A DNA stretch of 64,000 nucleotides. It comes from Magnetospirillum sp. XM-1 (GTDB taxonomy: Bacteria; Pseudomonadota; Alphaproteobacteria; Rhodospirillales; Magnetospirillaceae). Each line of letters opens with the position of its first letter. Position 1 is the stretch's first letter. Location: NCBI RefSeq assembly GCF_001511835.1, contig NZ_LN997848.1, positions 3,748,001 to 3,812,000 on the forward strand, written 5' to 3'. The notes under the pieces are model-generated. The model was not told the origin of the DNA and did no database searches. It worked only from the letters and a program-made list of their open reading frames with translations. A program made the translations under genes and the position numbers. Shown here piece by piece: positions 1 to 8,563 of this stretch.

Positions 1-821
1 TGGGTGGGGCAGTCAATCGGCGGCCGATTGCTGCGCTGCAACATGACGCCTTTATACATGCCCTCCCTATGGGGCGCAAGACTTTTGTTGCAACGCAGCA
101 TTTTGCATGAATGCTCGCCCCTCGGAACTTCTGAAACCGCTAATTTCCTGGGAAGTGGCTCGCACTGGCCTCGGCCGAGTAAGCCTTTCTGCGTATCACA
201 TCACAAGCTGCCGGTCACCCAGGCCCCAATGCGATAAGGCAGCACACTGAAATCGCCAGATTACATAGAAAATATGAGACTTATCATGCACACAAAGACA
301 GAAAAACACCACGCACATACACTTTGAATCGATACAAAGATGCTCAAACGCCATCTAAAAATACTTTATAACAACGCAAAGACACCATGACACCACGAAA
401 ACTCCGCAAAAAGACAATTTTATTAACTTTTAGAAACATCAAGATACCCTGATTGTCTTATCATGGTGTTTTTGTAGCATTAAAGTAGCCGAAAATGACT
501 TTCTTACCGCTTTTTATCGCTGCATACCTCCTATGGAGGTGCTGCATGAACGCAAATTTTGGCACCCGCAGGTAATGCCGAACCTCGGCGCGGTCCATTC
601 CGTCTAATGCATCGGGGATGTCGTAGCCCCAAAAGATGCCAAGCCGTCTCCACAACGCAGAGCTTAGCCTCCCCAGATCCATCGTTCGCGGCATGGTCAG
701 ACCATGTCACGGATCAAATGCCCCGATATGTCGCGCAGAAAAGACGATATGCGATGGACGAAAACACTCAGATCCCCGTCGAATTGCCCTATAACGGACG
801 AAACGAAGGAGACGATAAGCT
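1..821. other. gene-poor left edge of the window
   Basis: No convincing gene is seen here apart from one weak minus-strand candidate at 461-694. Bases about 240-460 are clearly AT-richer than the rest of the window, as expected for intergenic or recently acquired DNA. A 17-base palindrome (8-base arms, 1-base centre) lies at 14-30. A 14-base inverted repeat (13 of 14 matching) pairs 29-42 with 87-100 around a 44-base loop. A second small palindrome, ACCTCC-TAT-GGAGGT, is at 526-540. Confidence 0.5.
461..694 (-). CDS. possible small hypothetical protein (77 aa)
   Basis: An ATG-started minus-strand frame of 77 codons, divergent from the 692-aa gene at 822. The composition is protein-like, with alternating charged and aromatic residues and a basic stretch near the C-terminus. 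There is no recognisable domain, and no ribosome binding site is visible before the ATG at 694. It could be chance; I keep it only because the competing plus-strand frames look less protein-like. Confidence 0.22.
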   Translation of the reverse strand: MPRTMDLGRLSSALWRRLGIFWGYDIPDALDGMDRAEVRHYLRVPKFAFMQHLHRRYAAIKSGKKVIFGYFNATKTP

Positions 822-2900
822 ATGGCCTTCCCGCTATTACACCTCGGCGATCTCGAGGTTCTTGAAAAGCGACCGCGCCTCGACAACGGATTTGATCTTT
901 TAATTCAGGCAACGATCGAAGGTCTGCCGCGCTACTTCGCGGTCCGCCACCACCCCGCCAGCGAAATCGCTTCTGGACGTCGCGGCACCCTGGCCGTCTG
1001 CGTGCCGGATACGGTCGCAGCCATGCCCGCAGGTCCATTGGAATTTCAGTATCCAGACGACATCATCCCGAGTTTCATCGAGGCACCAATCAGACGCGAC
1101 CTGGTCAGCACTCTGGCAGAACTCATCGCCTTTCGTCCGAAGATCGCCCGAGCGGGCCGAAATGTCGCCGCGAAAGACCTCCAGGTTCTTAACCGCGACG
1201 ACCGGCTGGCGCAGCAGCGCCAGTTGCGGCAACAACGAGAATGGGAGATTCGCGACCTTGCGGTTCTTGGCGATGGCCGCTTTGCTGCGCGATTGTCATG
1301 CATCGAAGTGGAAGGTCTGGCTGCTGGAACGGAGCATGTCGTCCTCGTGGTGCCCGAATTTAATCCCGCGGCCGTTGCCGCCCGCAGTGGTTTCGGCGGA
1401 ACCATCATTTCCACAGTCGAACCACCCAAACTGCTCAAGGCTCTTCAATCGGAGCATCATGGGCAATTGGCCGCGCTACTTGCCAACATCGATTGTGGCT
1501 GGGACTGCGAGGCCGATGCCATCGTCGACTTTGATGCCGCCATCGCTGGAGAGGAGATCGCTGATCGGCGGGTTAGCGCCATAACCCCGGCAGACAGCAA
1601 GCCGTATGGTGAGGACATTCAAATCGCAGAGCAATATGATGGTGATCGGCCAGCCTATTTGCTGCATACCCCGTTGGGCTGGCATGTTATGGAGACCCGA
1701 CCGATCGGCCTATCATCACGTCTTCAGGCCAAATTGGCTGGCGACGACAAATGGGTTTTTCTGATCTCGCCGTTACGCGCCGCTCGCGCGCTGCTGAACC
1801 AGCTTCCAGATCGGCGTGGCTTTAACGAGTTTATCGCGCGCGACAAGTTCACGGCCGTGATCGAGGCCGACCTGCGCCGCCGACTTCGCGATGAACGGTG
1901 TGGGGCAATCTGGTTGATCATCCGGCGAGCCCACCTGCCCGAAGGAGGCATTGCGATGATGGCTGTCGCATTGCCTCCTATCAAACTTATGGCCCCGCCA
2001 CAGATCCCTCGTCGAAGCTGGGTTATCCTCAGTGCAAGCAAGTGCGAGCCGGATCAAGCCGATGGATGGTATGTAACCGACATCAGTACCGGTGCTCAGT
2101 TGGAGGGCGGCTATGGCGCACGATCCGTCAGTCAATTGCGGGACGCGGTACTGGCTCTAGGAGGGACTGACGATAAGATGGCACGACGGCTGCTTGCCGA
2201 GCATTTTCTCATTGATGCCGTCGGCTTCGACAATCGGGTGGCCGCAGACCAAGCATGGTCAGAGCTCACCGGCACAGCGAAGACCGAAAATATTGACGAG
2301 GATGCGTCTCCCGTCTCGACCGCCGTCCGGCAGACGGCCTTCGACTCAGTGTTGGCCACGCGCCGCACCGAAATCCTGGTCGCGGCCGATTCAGGACGAA
2401 TTCGAATCGACGATATTGCTGAGGCCGTTCGGCAGCTTGACCAGCATGCGATTTGTCCGCCGCAATTGATGAATCTGGCAAGCCAGATGATGGAGGGCCG
2501 TCCAGAATGTCAGGCCGACGTAAATAGGGCATCAGGTGACGTTTCGACCGCGACGAAATGTGACGAAAGTCATGGTGAAGAAGGTCGTGATGCGCACCCC
2601 AATCCCATGACCTGTAGTGGAAACGTCGAAACTGCAATCGACGTAATTGAAACCTCGAACGTCCAGCATCGCAGGAATTCAGCAGCGAATGAGCTCGTCG
2701 CAAACAAGGTCTGCAGCCCGCGAGGCCGACCGCGTATCCACGCAGATGAAGCAGAGCGGAAGCGCATATGGGCGGCAAAAAGGCGGGTGGCCGAGCGAGA
2801 GGCCTTAGGCGGCGCCCAAATCAAATGCAGCGGCCGTCCACGCAAGTGGGGCAGCGATGCCGAACGGAAAGCGGCTTGGCGAGCGAAGCAAAAGAAATAG
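822..2900 (+). CDS. hypothetical protein with duplicated GRPR (AT-hook-like) C-terminal motifs (692 aa)
   Basis: The family is not recognised. The ATG at 822 has a strong ribosome binding site (GAAGGAG at 805-811, 10 bases upstream). The first ~500 residues look like a globular mixed alpha/beta protein without signal peptide or membrane segments. The C-terminal ~60 residues carry two copies of a basic motif, GRPR followed by (D)AERK-x-x-W-x-AK, one near residue 635 and one ending the protein. Such GRPR cores resemble AT-hook minor-groove binders, and similar tails occur on alphaproteobacterial accessory-genome proteins (recalled, not searched). DNA binding through the tail is inference. It stands alone, followed by 665 bases without a gene and then the HU/MucR/XRE operon. 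Confidence 0.75.
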   Translation: MAFPLLHLGDLEVLEKRPRLDNGFDLLIQATIEGLPRYFAVRHHPASEIASGRRGTLAVCVPDTVAAMPAGPLEFQYPDDIIPSFIEAPIRRDLVSTLAELIAFRPKIARAGRNVAAKDLQVLNRDDRLAQQRQLRQQREWEIRDLAVLGDGRFAARLSCIEVEGLAAGTEHVVLVVPEFNPAAVAARSGFGGTIISTVEPPKLLKALQSEHHGQLAALLANIDCGWDCEADAIVDFDAAIAGEEIADRRVSAITPADSKPYGEDIQIAEQYDGDRPAYLLHTPLGWHVMETRPIGLSSRLQAKLAGDDKWVFLISPLRAARALLNQLPDRRGFNEFIARDKFTAVIEADLRRRLRDERCGAIWLIIRRAHLPEGGIAMMAVALPPIKLMAPPQIPRRSWVILSASKCEPDQADGWYVTDISTGAQLEGGYGARSVSQLRDAVLALGGTDDKMARRLLAEHFLIDAVGFDNRVAADQAWSELTGTAKTENIDEDASPVSTAVRQTAFDSVLATRRTEILVAADSGRIRIDDIAEAVRQLDQHAICPPQLMNLASQMMEGRPECQADVNRASGDVSTATKCDESHGEEGRDAHPNPMTCSGNVETAIDVIETSNVQHRRNSAANELVANKVCSPRGRPRIHADEAERKRIWAAKRRVAEREALGGAQIKCSGRPRKWGSDAERKAAWRAKQKK

Positions 2901-3565
2901 GCGCTGCGGTTGGCGTCGAACCATCAAATGCATTGGCGTAAATACGAGGTTGTAAAATTCGCCGATACAGCTTGACTGCAATTCGCCAAAAACTGCGAAT
3001 AAACGCACCATCAAGTAAGCCAACAATCTTGAAACTCTTAGATTTCGGAATTAACGCGACAACAAGTATTGCAATTAATTAGGGAATCTCATATCACAAA
3101 CACACCGCAATTTTGCGCTTTTCGCCCGCGCGCTTTTGTTGATTCGGTAGGAATCAACAGGAGCATTAGCTCCATTTTGATTGATTGAGCATTTTTGCAT
3201 GCTGGAAGTTTTGATAATGGCTGCGTGCGGTGCCTGCTGTGAGGTAACCAACCGCGACAAATTGGTATGAGGCGATGGGGCATATCAACACGAGGCTCAC
3301 TTCCTCTAGGAGTGACGAACCGCCTCTGGGAGTTAGGCGTGCTCAAAAGGTTTCTCCATGAGGCATCGCTGGTGAGAATGGGCGCTCCCAGACGATGAAG
3401 TCCCGACTGGGCAGCTAAATCAGCACGAGACGATGATGGTGTCGATTCGCACCCTGGAAGACCCGGAGTTCTTTAAGGCGGCTCCATCAATAGTGTCCGG
3501 GGAAACTTGACGGTCCAAGCGCCTCGTGCAATTCATGAAGCTATACTTTTTGCAGGGAGGGGCAC
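2901..3565. other. intergenic region upstream of the HU operon
   Basis: No gene with convincing coding character on either strand. The section about 2990-3110 is AT-rich. The 3' end must hold the promoter of the HU-MucR-XRE operon: a TATACT at 3542-3547 could be a -10 element, but no good -35 sits at the right distance. Confidence 0.5.
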
Positions 3566-3844
3566 ATGAACAAGTCCGAATTGATCGCCGCCGTCGCCGA
3601 TGGTGCCAACATGACCAAGGCCGATGCAGGTAATGCAATTGATGCTATTTTTGCAGCCATCACCACCGCCATGAAATCAGGCGATGATGTGCGTCTGGTT
3701 GGCTTCGGGTCTTTCTCTGTTGCATCGCGCCCTCATCGCACTGGCCGAAATCCGCGTACTGGTGAAACCCTCGTCATTCCCGCAAGCAAGTCGCCGAAAT
3801 TCACTGCCGGTAAGGGGCTGAAGGACACCATCAATGGCCGATGA
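3566..3844 (+). CDS. HU-family DNA-binding protein (92 aa)
   Basis: Full-length HU/IHF-family protein, expected to bind and bend DNA as a dimer. It has the typical N-terminal helical hairpin beginning MNKSELI, then the DNA-binding arm with the family signature GFGSF at about residues 49-53 and the R-NPRTGE turn at about 61-68. The ATG is preceded by GGGAGG at suitable spacing. The 3' end overlaps the MucR gene by 11 bases, so the two are translationally coupled. In context this is an accessory HU paralogue in a three-gene nucleoid-protein/regulator operon rather than the main chromosomal hupB; that is inference from the neighbours. Confidence 0.95.
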   Translation: MNKSELIAAVADGANMTKADAGNAIDAIFAAITTAMKSGDDVRLVGFGSFSVASRPHRTGRNPRTGETLVIPASKSPKFTAGKGLKDTINGR

Positions 3845-4247
3845 TCTCAAGTCTCTGACCACCAAAATTGTTGCTGCCTACTTAGGCAGCAACACTCTGG
3901 CGGCCACGGAAATTCCAACCTTGATCACGTCCGTTTATTCGACCTTGGTCAGCACGGATGCCCCGACATCTACACAGACAGAGCAGAAGCAACCTGCCGT
4001 TTCGGTGAAGCGGTCGGTGACCCCCGACCATATCGTCTGTCTGGAATGTGGTGATCACCAGAAGATGTTGAAGCGACACCTCCAGACCAGCCACGGACTG
4101 ACCGCCGACGAGTATCGGGCTAGGTGGTCCTTGCCCAGGGATTACCCCATGGTCGCCCCGGAATATGCAGCACGCCGATCGGAACTCGCTAAAGCGGCTG
4201 GCCTTGGCTATACGCGGAAGAATCGTCGGCCCAAATCAGCCATCTGA
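3834..4247 (+). CDS. MucR/Ros-family zinc-finger transcriptional regulator (137 aa)
   Basis: MucR/Ros family, the alphaproteobacterial regulators with a prokaryotic Cys2His2 zinc finger that bind AT-rich DNA. The finger is visible as C69, C72, H82 and H87, followed by the family-typical region with GLTADEYR and WSLP and a basic C-terminus. The N-terminal ~45 residues match the oligomerisation region of the family. It overlaps the HU gene by 11 bases at its start, and its TGA overlaps an ATG of the next frame at 4247. Family knowledge: MucR proteins act as H-NS-like silencers of acquired or virulence genes. A role in silencing nearby foreign DNA is inference. Confidence 0.93.
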   Translation: MADDLKSLTTKIVAAYLGSNTLAATEIPTLITSVYSTLVSTDAPTSTQTEQKQPAVSVKRSVTPDHIVCLECGDHQKMLKRHLQTSHGLTADEYRARWSLPRDYPMVAPEYAARRSELAKAAGLGYTRKNRRPKSAI

Positions 4248-4267
4248 TGAATAAGGAGGCGTTCAGC

Positions 4268-4759
4268 ATGCCGCCACGTAAGAGCACCAAGCCCGCGACT
4301 ACCCCTAAGCCTGCCAAGAAGGCGGGGCGGTCTACCCGTGGCCGGTTGGCAGATGGCAGCGCCAATCCCATTGATGTCCATGTTGGTGCCCGCATTCGGC
4401 TTCGTCGTACCCTGCTGGGCATGAGCCAGGAAAAGCTCGGCGAATGTCTGGGACTGACCTTCCAGCAGGTGCAGAAATACGAACGCGGGGCCAATCGGGT
4501 CGGAGCCTCCAGGCTGTTCGATCTATCCCGTGTTCTGGATGTGCGGGTTGGCTATTTTTTCGAGGAAATTTCTGCGACCGCACAGGCGGCATCGCCAGTC
4601 GAGGTGATTAGGGGCAACGTCACAAAATCCGTTAATGCCCCTGACGAGAACCCAATGACGAAGCGGGAAACCCTCGAATTGGTCCGGGCTTATTTCACCA
4701 TCGCCGATCCCAAGGTTCGAGATCAGGTTCTGGCAATGGCCAAGGCGTTGGCTTCTTGA
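4268..4759 (+). CDS. XRE-family HTH transcriptional regulator (163 aa)
   Basis: Cro/C1-type helix-turn-helix at about residues 38-95 ([20 protein letters not shown], then [13 protein letters not shown]), after a lysine/proline-rich N-terminal tail of about 30 residues. Chosen start: ATG at 4268, because AAGGAGG at 4253-4259 lies 8 bases upstream; the ATG at 4247 overlapping the MucR stop would add 7 residues but has no visible binding site. The C-terminal third resembles the helical tail of alphaproteobacterial XRE regulators of the PraR type. It is the third member of the HU-MucR operon and probably binds DNA as a dimer; targets are unknown. Confidence 0.9.
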   Translation: MPPRKSTKPATTPKPAKKAGRSTRGRLADGSANPIDVHVGARIRLRRTLLGMSQEKLGECLGLTFQQVQKYERGANRVGASRLFDLSRVLDVRVGYFFEEISATAQAASPVEVIRGNVTKSVNAPDENPMTKRETLELVRAYFTIADPKVRDQVLAMAKALAS

Positions 4760-4826
4760 TTCGTTAAGCAGCTTGACCTGTGCCTTGATTGCCACAGAAC
4801 GTGAGGACAGCTATGTCAATGGCCCC

Positions 4827-5255
4827 TCAGTTTGACCGGCTATCAAACGGCAACGCCGTCCCGGTCGGCCATGCCAGCAGATGAGATGCGCAAGTCTCGC
4901 AGTCGCTGGAACCAAACCCCGGAATCGGCACCGGCATTCCGGCCAACATGGCCACCAGTTCACATTCATCCCTGCCGGGAAACACCCAGGCCCCCAACGC
5001 GGTGCCCTTTACCGTGAGCCTATCCACATGCCACCGGATGGACTTGTCCTTCTGCATGTGGCGACCCACGCGGGCCTTGATGCCGCCGGGACCTCGAGCG
5101 CTACCGCAATACAAGTAATGACCAGGAGCCAGGATGGCCTCAGGCCGCCCCACCAGATTCACCGGCAGACTGTCGGCCAGATGGATCAGCAGCACATAGG
5201 CCCCCGACACAGAAGGGAGGTCTAGCGCATCAGCATGAAAATCAGGGCCGTTCAT
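4827..5255 (-). CDS. GIY-YIG (DUF123) family protein (142 aa)
   Basis: Single-domain GIY-YIG-fold protein of the DUF123 group. Visible signatures: GAYVLLI near residue 18, HYLYCGSARGPGG near 47-59 (the YIG strand variant), an arginine-rich helix with RVGRH, then HVDRL, a glutamate at CELVAM, and the family-typical end PIPGFGSSDCETCASHL. The longer frame begins at TTG 5267; I prefer the ATG at 5255, where the conserved region is complete. It is convergent with the XRE gene. The GIY-YIG fold suggests DNA hydrolysis, but DUF123 proteins are poorly characterised, so nuclease activity is inference. Confidence 0.85.
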   Translation of the reverse strand: MNGPDFHADALDLPSVSGAYVLLIHLADSLPVNLVGRPEAILAPGHYLYCGSARGPGGIKARVGRHMQKDKSIRWHVDRLTVKGTALGAWVFPGRDECELVAMLAGMPVPIPGFGSSDCETCASHLLAWPTGTALPFDSRSN

Positions 5256-5272
5256 GGCATTAGGCAACTCGA

Positions 5273-5578
5273 CTAGGAACCGTCGCCTTCTTCGGCTTTT
5301 ACCCTCTCCCAGAATGCCACTGTATCTGGGTTCGAAAAAGCAAGAATCTCAGGCATTCTATCGTCGCAAAGACGTTCGTCGCAAAGACGTTCGTCGCACA
5401 GGGCTTTATCTTGCTTCTGGCCATCGGCAGCGAAAGCGGACATCTCGTTGCTTGCCCCGTCTTGCGTTCCCGACCGCCCAGCCAAAGACACCGTCACATC
5501 TCCTGGCGACCAAACGAAGCGGGATCCCCTCCACCGCGACATCAGTCTCATCGAAATGCTTCGCCCGGTCAGTACCAT
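5273..5578 (-). CDS. possible hypothetical protein with pentapeptide repeat (about 101 aa)
   Basis: A minus-strand frame ending only 17 bases before the ATG of the GIY-YIG gene, so it could be co-transcribed with it. The C-terminal half looks protein-like and contains LCDER-LCDER-LCDDR, encoded by a 15-base tandem repeat that stays in frame. The start is uncertain: ATG 5578 is used here, TTG 5608 and ATGs at 5551 and 5542 are alternatives, and none has a clear ribosome binding site. No family recognised. Confidence 0.35.
   Translation of the reverse strand: MVLTGRSISMRLMSRWRGSRFVWSPGDVTVSLAGRSGTQDGASNEMSAFAADGQKQDKALCDERLCDERLCDDRMPEILAFSNPDTVAFWERVKAEEGDGS
5361..5400 (+). repeat. 15-bp tandem repeat, 2.7 copies
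   Basis: Two perfect copies of TCGTCGCAAAGACGT (5361-5375, 5376-5390) and a partial third copy (5391-5398). The unit length is a multiple of three, and the repeat encodes LCDER on the minus strand. Confidence 0.9.
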
Positions 5579-5717
5579 GAACAGCCGCAGGTCCACCGCC
5601 CGAACCAAACCTCTCGGTCAAAATTAATACTAAAATCATATTCCGGAGTTTCCGAGCCAATTGTTCAGAGCTATTCTACTCCTGGGTGGGCAGGTGATCC
5701 GCCCCAGGGGTTGATTC

Positions 5718-7673
5718 ATGGCGTTCTCCGGTCTGAAAAGACGCTTCCTTCTCTCCATCGTCGCCATCTATCTCATCACGGCTCTGGCGTTTCTTGGGGT
5801 TTTGAACTGGGTGGCGGGCGGCATTGTCGCGCAGTTGGGCAGCGGCTTCGCCGAGCGCCAGGTCCGACTCAGCCAGATGCAAAGCCTGTCGCCGCTTCTG
5901 CGCGAAATCGCGCTGGCGCGAAAGATGGCGGATTCTCCAATTCTTCGCGAGTGGGCTGCAGCAGAGACCATTCCTGAACTGCGGAAACGGGCGCTGACGG
6001 AAATGGAGAGCTATCGGCGGTCCTTCCGTGATGGAAGCTATTTCTTTGCCATCGCCGAGTCCGGCAACTACTACTTCAACGATGCCAAGGGTTCCTATCG
6101 TGGGCAGGAATTGCGGTACGCCCTTGACCCGAACAAAGCCGCAGACCGATGGTATTTCGCCACGCTGAAGAGTGAGGACGAATACCAGATCAACGTCAAT
6201 CCGGACGAGCACCTGAACGTTACCAAGGTGTGGATCAACGTCCTGATCCGCGACGGCCAGCGCCTTCTCGGCGTTCTCGGCACGGGCATCGACCTTTCGG
6301 ATTTCATTCGCGAGGTCGTCCAAAGCGATCAGCCCGGCGCCAGCAATATTTTCGTCGATGCCAGCGGCGCCATCCAGGCAGATCGGGAAACCAGCCGAAT
6401 CGACTTCGCCAGCCTGACCAAGGCTTCGCCGGAGCGTAAGACCGTTTTCCGCATGATTGATGACGATGCCGGACGTCAGGCACTGGAAACGGCGATGCGG
6501 CGGCTGGAAAGTTCGGAGGATAAGGTCGAATCCCTGTTCTTGTCGGTCAACGGCCGGCGGCACTTGGTCGGTGTGGCCTATCTGAGGGAAATCCGCTGGT
6601 TCGCCATCGCCCTTATCGACAGGGATGTCTTTATGCAGCAGGGCCGTTTCCTGTTGGTCGCCGGCCTGTTTGGAATCGCGTTGCTTGCAGCTCTGGCATC
6701 CGTGACGATCTTACTTGATCGACTGGTGCTGGCCAGAGTGTCCCGACTGGATGCCTCGACCCGCGACATCGCGGCGGGGGATTACTCGGTGAAGCTCACC
6801 TCCGATTCCAGCGACGAACTGGGACGGCTGTCCCGAAATTTCATGATCATGGCGGAAACAGTGCGCGATCACACCGCGACCTTGCAGCGCACGGTCCAGG
6901 CGACTGCGGCAAAATACGAAGATGCGAACCGGCAGTTGGAAACCCAGGCCCAGGAACTGACCCGCGCCAATGCCGAGTTGGAGCAATTCGCCTATGTGGC
7001 GTCGCACGATCTGCGTCAGCCTCTGCGGATGGTTAGCAGCTATCTTGCGATGATTGAGCGCAGGCTGGGTGGCGCCCTTGATGAGGATACCAAGGATTTT
7101 TTGGGCTTTGCCATCGGCGGCGCCAAGCGGATGGATCAGTTGATTCTTGATCTGCTGGACTATAGCCGCACCGGCAGGGACGACCGCCCCCTGGACGTCG
7201 TGGACTTGGGCGAAGTGGTCGCCGAAAGCCTCCATCTCCTTGATGTTTCCATCAGCGAAGCCGGCGGGCGGATTGACGTCGTCAGCCCATTTCCGACCGT
7301 ATGGGGAAACCGTCAGGAACTGGGCCGACTATTTCAGAACTTGATCGGCAATGCTGTCAAATATCGTTCCACCGCGCGCCCGCTTCACATCGAGATCGGG
7401 TGTCGCAACAAGGGCTCCGTCTGGGAATTCTGGGTTCACGACAACGGAATCGGCATCGCCGAGGCTGATTTTCAGCGCGCCTTCAGCGTCTTTCAGCGGC
7501 TGGTTCCCCGCGAGGCCTACGAAGGGACCGGCATCGGCCTATCCGTTTGTAAGAAGATCGTCGAACATCACCACGGCCGCATCTGGATCGAGTCCGAAAT
7601 CGACGTGGGAACGTGGTTCCGATTTACCCTCCCACGATCGGCGTCAGACGCCCCCATCGCTGATGCGCCTTGA
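5718..7673 (+). CDS. cache-HAMP sensor histidine kinase (651 aa)
   Basis: Membrane sensor kinase expected to autophosphorylate and pass phosphate to a response regulator that is not encoded next to it. Order of parts: TM1 at about residues 10-35, a periplasmic cache-type sensor at about 40-295 (with NYYFND and DRWYF, as in double-cache domains), TM2 at about 310-335, HAMP (about 335-390), a coiled coil, and a HisKA domain with FAYVASHDLRQPL in which H430 is the phospho-acceptor. It ends in a HATPase_c domain with the N box (LIGNAVKY), G1 (DNGIGI) and G2 (GTGIGLS). The HisKA sequence is of the type found in phytochrome-like kinases. ATG 5718 gives the expected TM1 position. The orphan arrangement means the signal and partner cannot be inferred. 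Confidence 0.95.
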   Translation: MAFSGLKRRFLLSIVAIYLITALAFLGVLNWVAGGIVAQLGSGFAERQVRLSQMQSLSPLLREIALARKMADSPILREWAAAETIPELRKRALTEMESYRRSFRDGSYFFAIAESGNYYFNDAKGSYRGQELRYALDPNKAADRWYFATLKSEDEYQINVNPDEHLNVTKVWINVLIRDGQRLLGVLGTGIDLSDFIREVVQSDQPGASNIFVDASGAIQADRETSRIDFASLTKASPERKTVFRMIDDDAGRQALETAMRRLESSEDKVESLFLSVNGRRHLVGVAYLREIRWFAIALIDRDVFMQQGRFLLVAGLFGIALLAALASVTILLDRLVLARVSRLDASTRDIAAGDYSVKLTSDSSDELGRLSRNFMIMAETVRDHTATLQRTVQATAAKYEDANRQLETQAQELTRANAELEQFAYVASHDLRQPLRMVSSYLAMIERRLGGALDEDTKDFLGFAIGGAKRMDQLILDLLDYSRTGRDDRPLDVVDLGEVVAESLHLLDVSISEAGGRIDVVSPFPTVWGNRQELGRLFQNLIGNAVKYRSTARPLHIEIGCRNKGSVWEFWVHDNGIGIAEADFQRAFSVFQRLVPREAYEGTGIGLSVCKKIVEHHHGRIWIESEIDVGTWFRFTLPRSASDAPIADAP

Positions 7674-7887
7674 AGGTTCAACTTTCAAGTGATCGTCGAA
7701 AGTGCCGAGGCATCCGGTGGCAACCAAAATCAGAGTTATTGGACGTATGCCAGCAACGGAAGCGGCTGTCGCAGCAAAATTTGGGGTCGGGCATGAGGAA
7801 AACTTATGCCTATACTTTTTATCTAAATGCTACCGTAGAGCAATCAGCTGCGCATGGCAGGCGATCCTCTGCTGAGGAGAGATTTTC

Positions 7888-8295
7888 ATGCCCACCCACG
7901 CCCTCTCTTCAGCGGCAATATCCCTTTCCGCATTCAGAAGGCTTATATTTGGGGCCGCGGTCTTCTGGACCTTCGCCGTGGGAATATCCTTTTGGATTGC
8001 CGCAGAAAACGAGAAAAGACAGGCCGTCGATCTCGCCACGCATGAAGCCAGAACCTCGGTTCAAACCGATATCGGCTTTCGACGCTGGGCGACGTCTCAC
8101 GGCGGCGTTTATGTTCCGCCCGACGAACAGACCCCCCCCAATCCCTACCTGACCGCGCCCAATCGTGACGTGGTGACAACGGACGGCAAGCACCTGACCT
8201 TGATGAATCCAGCCTACATGCTGCGTCAGTTGATGCAGCAGGGTTACGTTAGGCGGGCAGCCAATCCGCCCACTGTTCCTCCAATGCGGGAGTAA
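7888..8295 (+). pseudogene. truncated DUF3365 (Tll0287-like) sensor-protein fragment
   Basis: The start looks genuine: ATG 7888 with GAGGAGAG upstream, then a membrane helix at about residues 18-38. The next ~80 residues resemble the N-terminal DUF3365/Tll0287-like sensing domain of membrane kinases and chemoreceptors (FRRWATSHGGVYVP, then a TLMNPAYMLRQL segment). In that family the domain continues and is followed by HAMP or kinase modules. Here the resemblance stops at about 8246; the remaining residues are out-of-family sequence antisense to the truncated adaptor gene. The rest of the gene is missing, so this is probably a remnant cut by the same rearrangement that truncated its neighbour. 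Confidence 0.7.
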
Positions 8296-8563
8296 GATCG
8301 CGAGCGGTCAGAACTGTAGGAGCGGACAGGTTCGACAGTTTCCGAAACATCTGACCCAGCCACAACACGTAAGGACTCCCTGCCTCCACTGTCGCCGCCC
8401 CGGAAAGCGCCACGACACCGTCATCCTTGCCCCACAAGGCCGCCTGCCGGTAGGGAACCAGGGTATGGACCAGATCGACGGCCAGGAAGGCGGTCTCGAT
8501 CGGACGCCTGGCGGCCATGATGCGGCCTTGAAGGTCCAGGAGAGTAAGGAAGACCTCGTTCAT
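8249..8563 (-). pseudogene. truncated copy of the membrane-anchored adaptor (first 104 aa only)
   Basis: The 104 residues align over nearly their whole length with the N-terminal domain of the complete 436-aa adaptor at 34901-36211: shared landmarks are LVPYRQAALW / LAVYRQAALF, SGAATVEAGSPYVLWL / SGVAGIESGAPFTLWL, and EEQWADWLP / AEQWSEWLP. Just after WLP a TAA stop follows, and the membrane helix and lipoyl/HlyD part are gone. The ATG at 8563 overlaps the stop of the upstream HlyD gene (ATGA), so the translational coupling of the original operon is still visible. The fragment may still be translated but cannot act as an adaptor. Confidence 0.85.

Noticed and set aside
546..606. A chain of mini-frames (546-575, 574-606) with GGAGGT before the first and TAATG-type overlaps, as in leader peptides.
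   Set aside because: The peptides are only 9-10 residues without an attenuation-like codon run, and the binding site lies within a palindrome. Coincidence is as likely.
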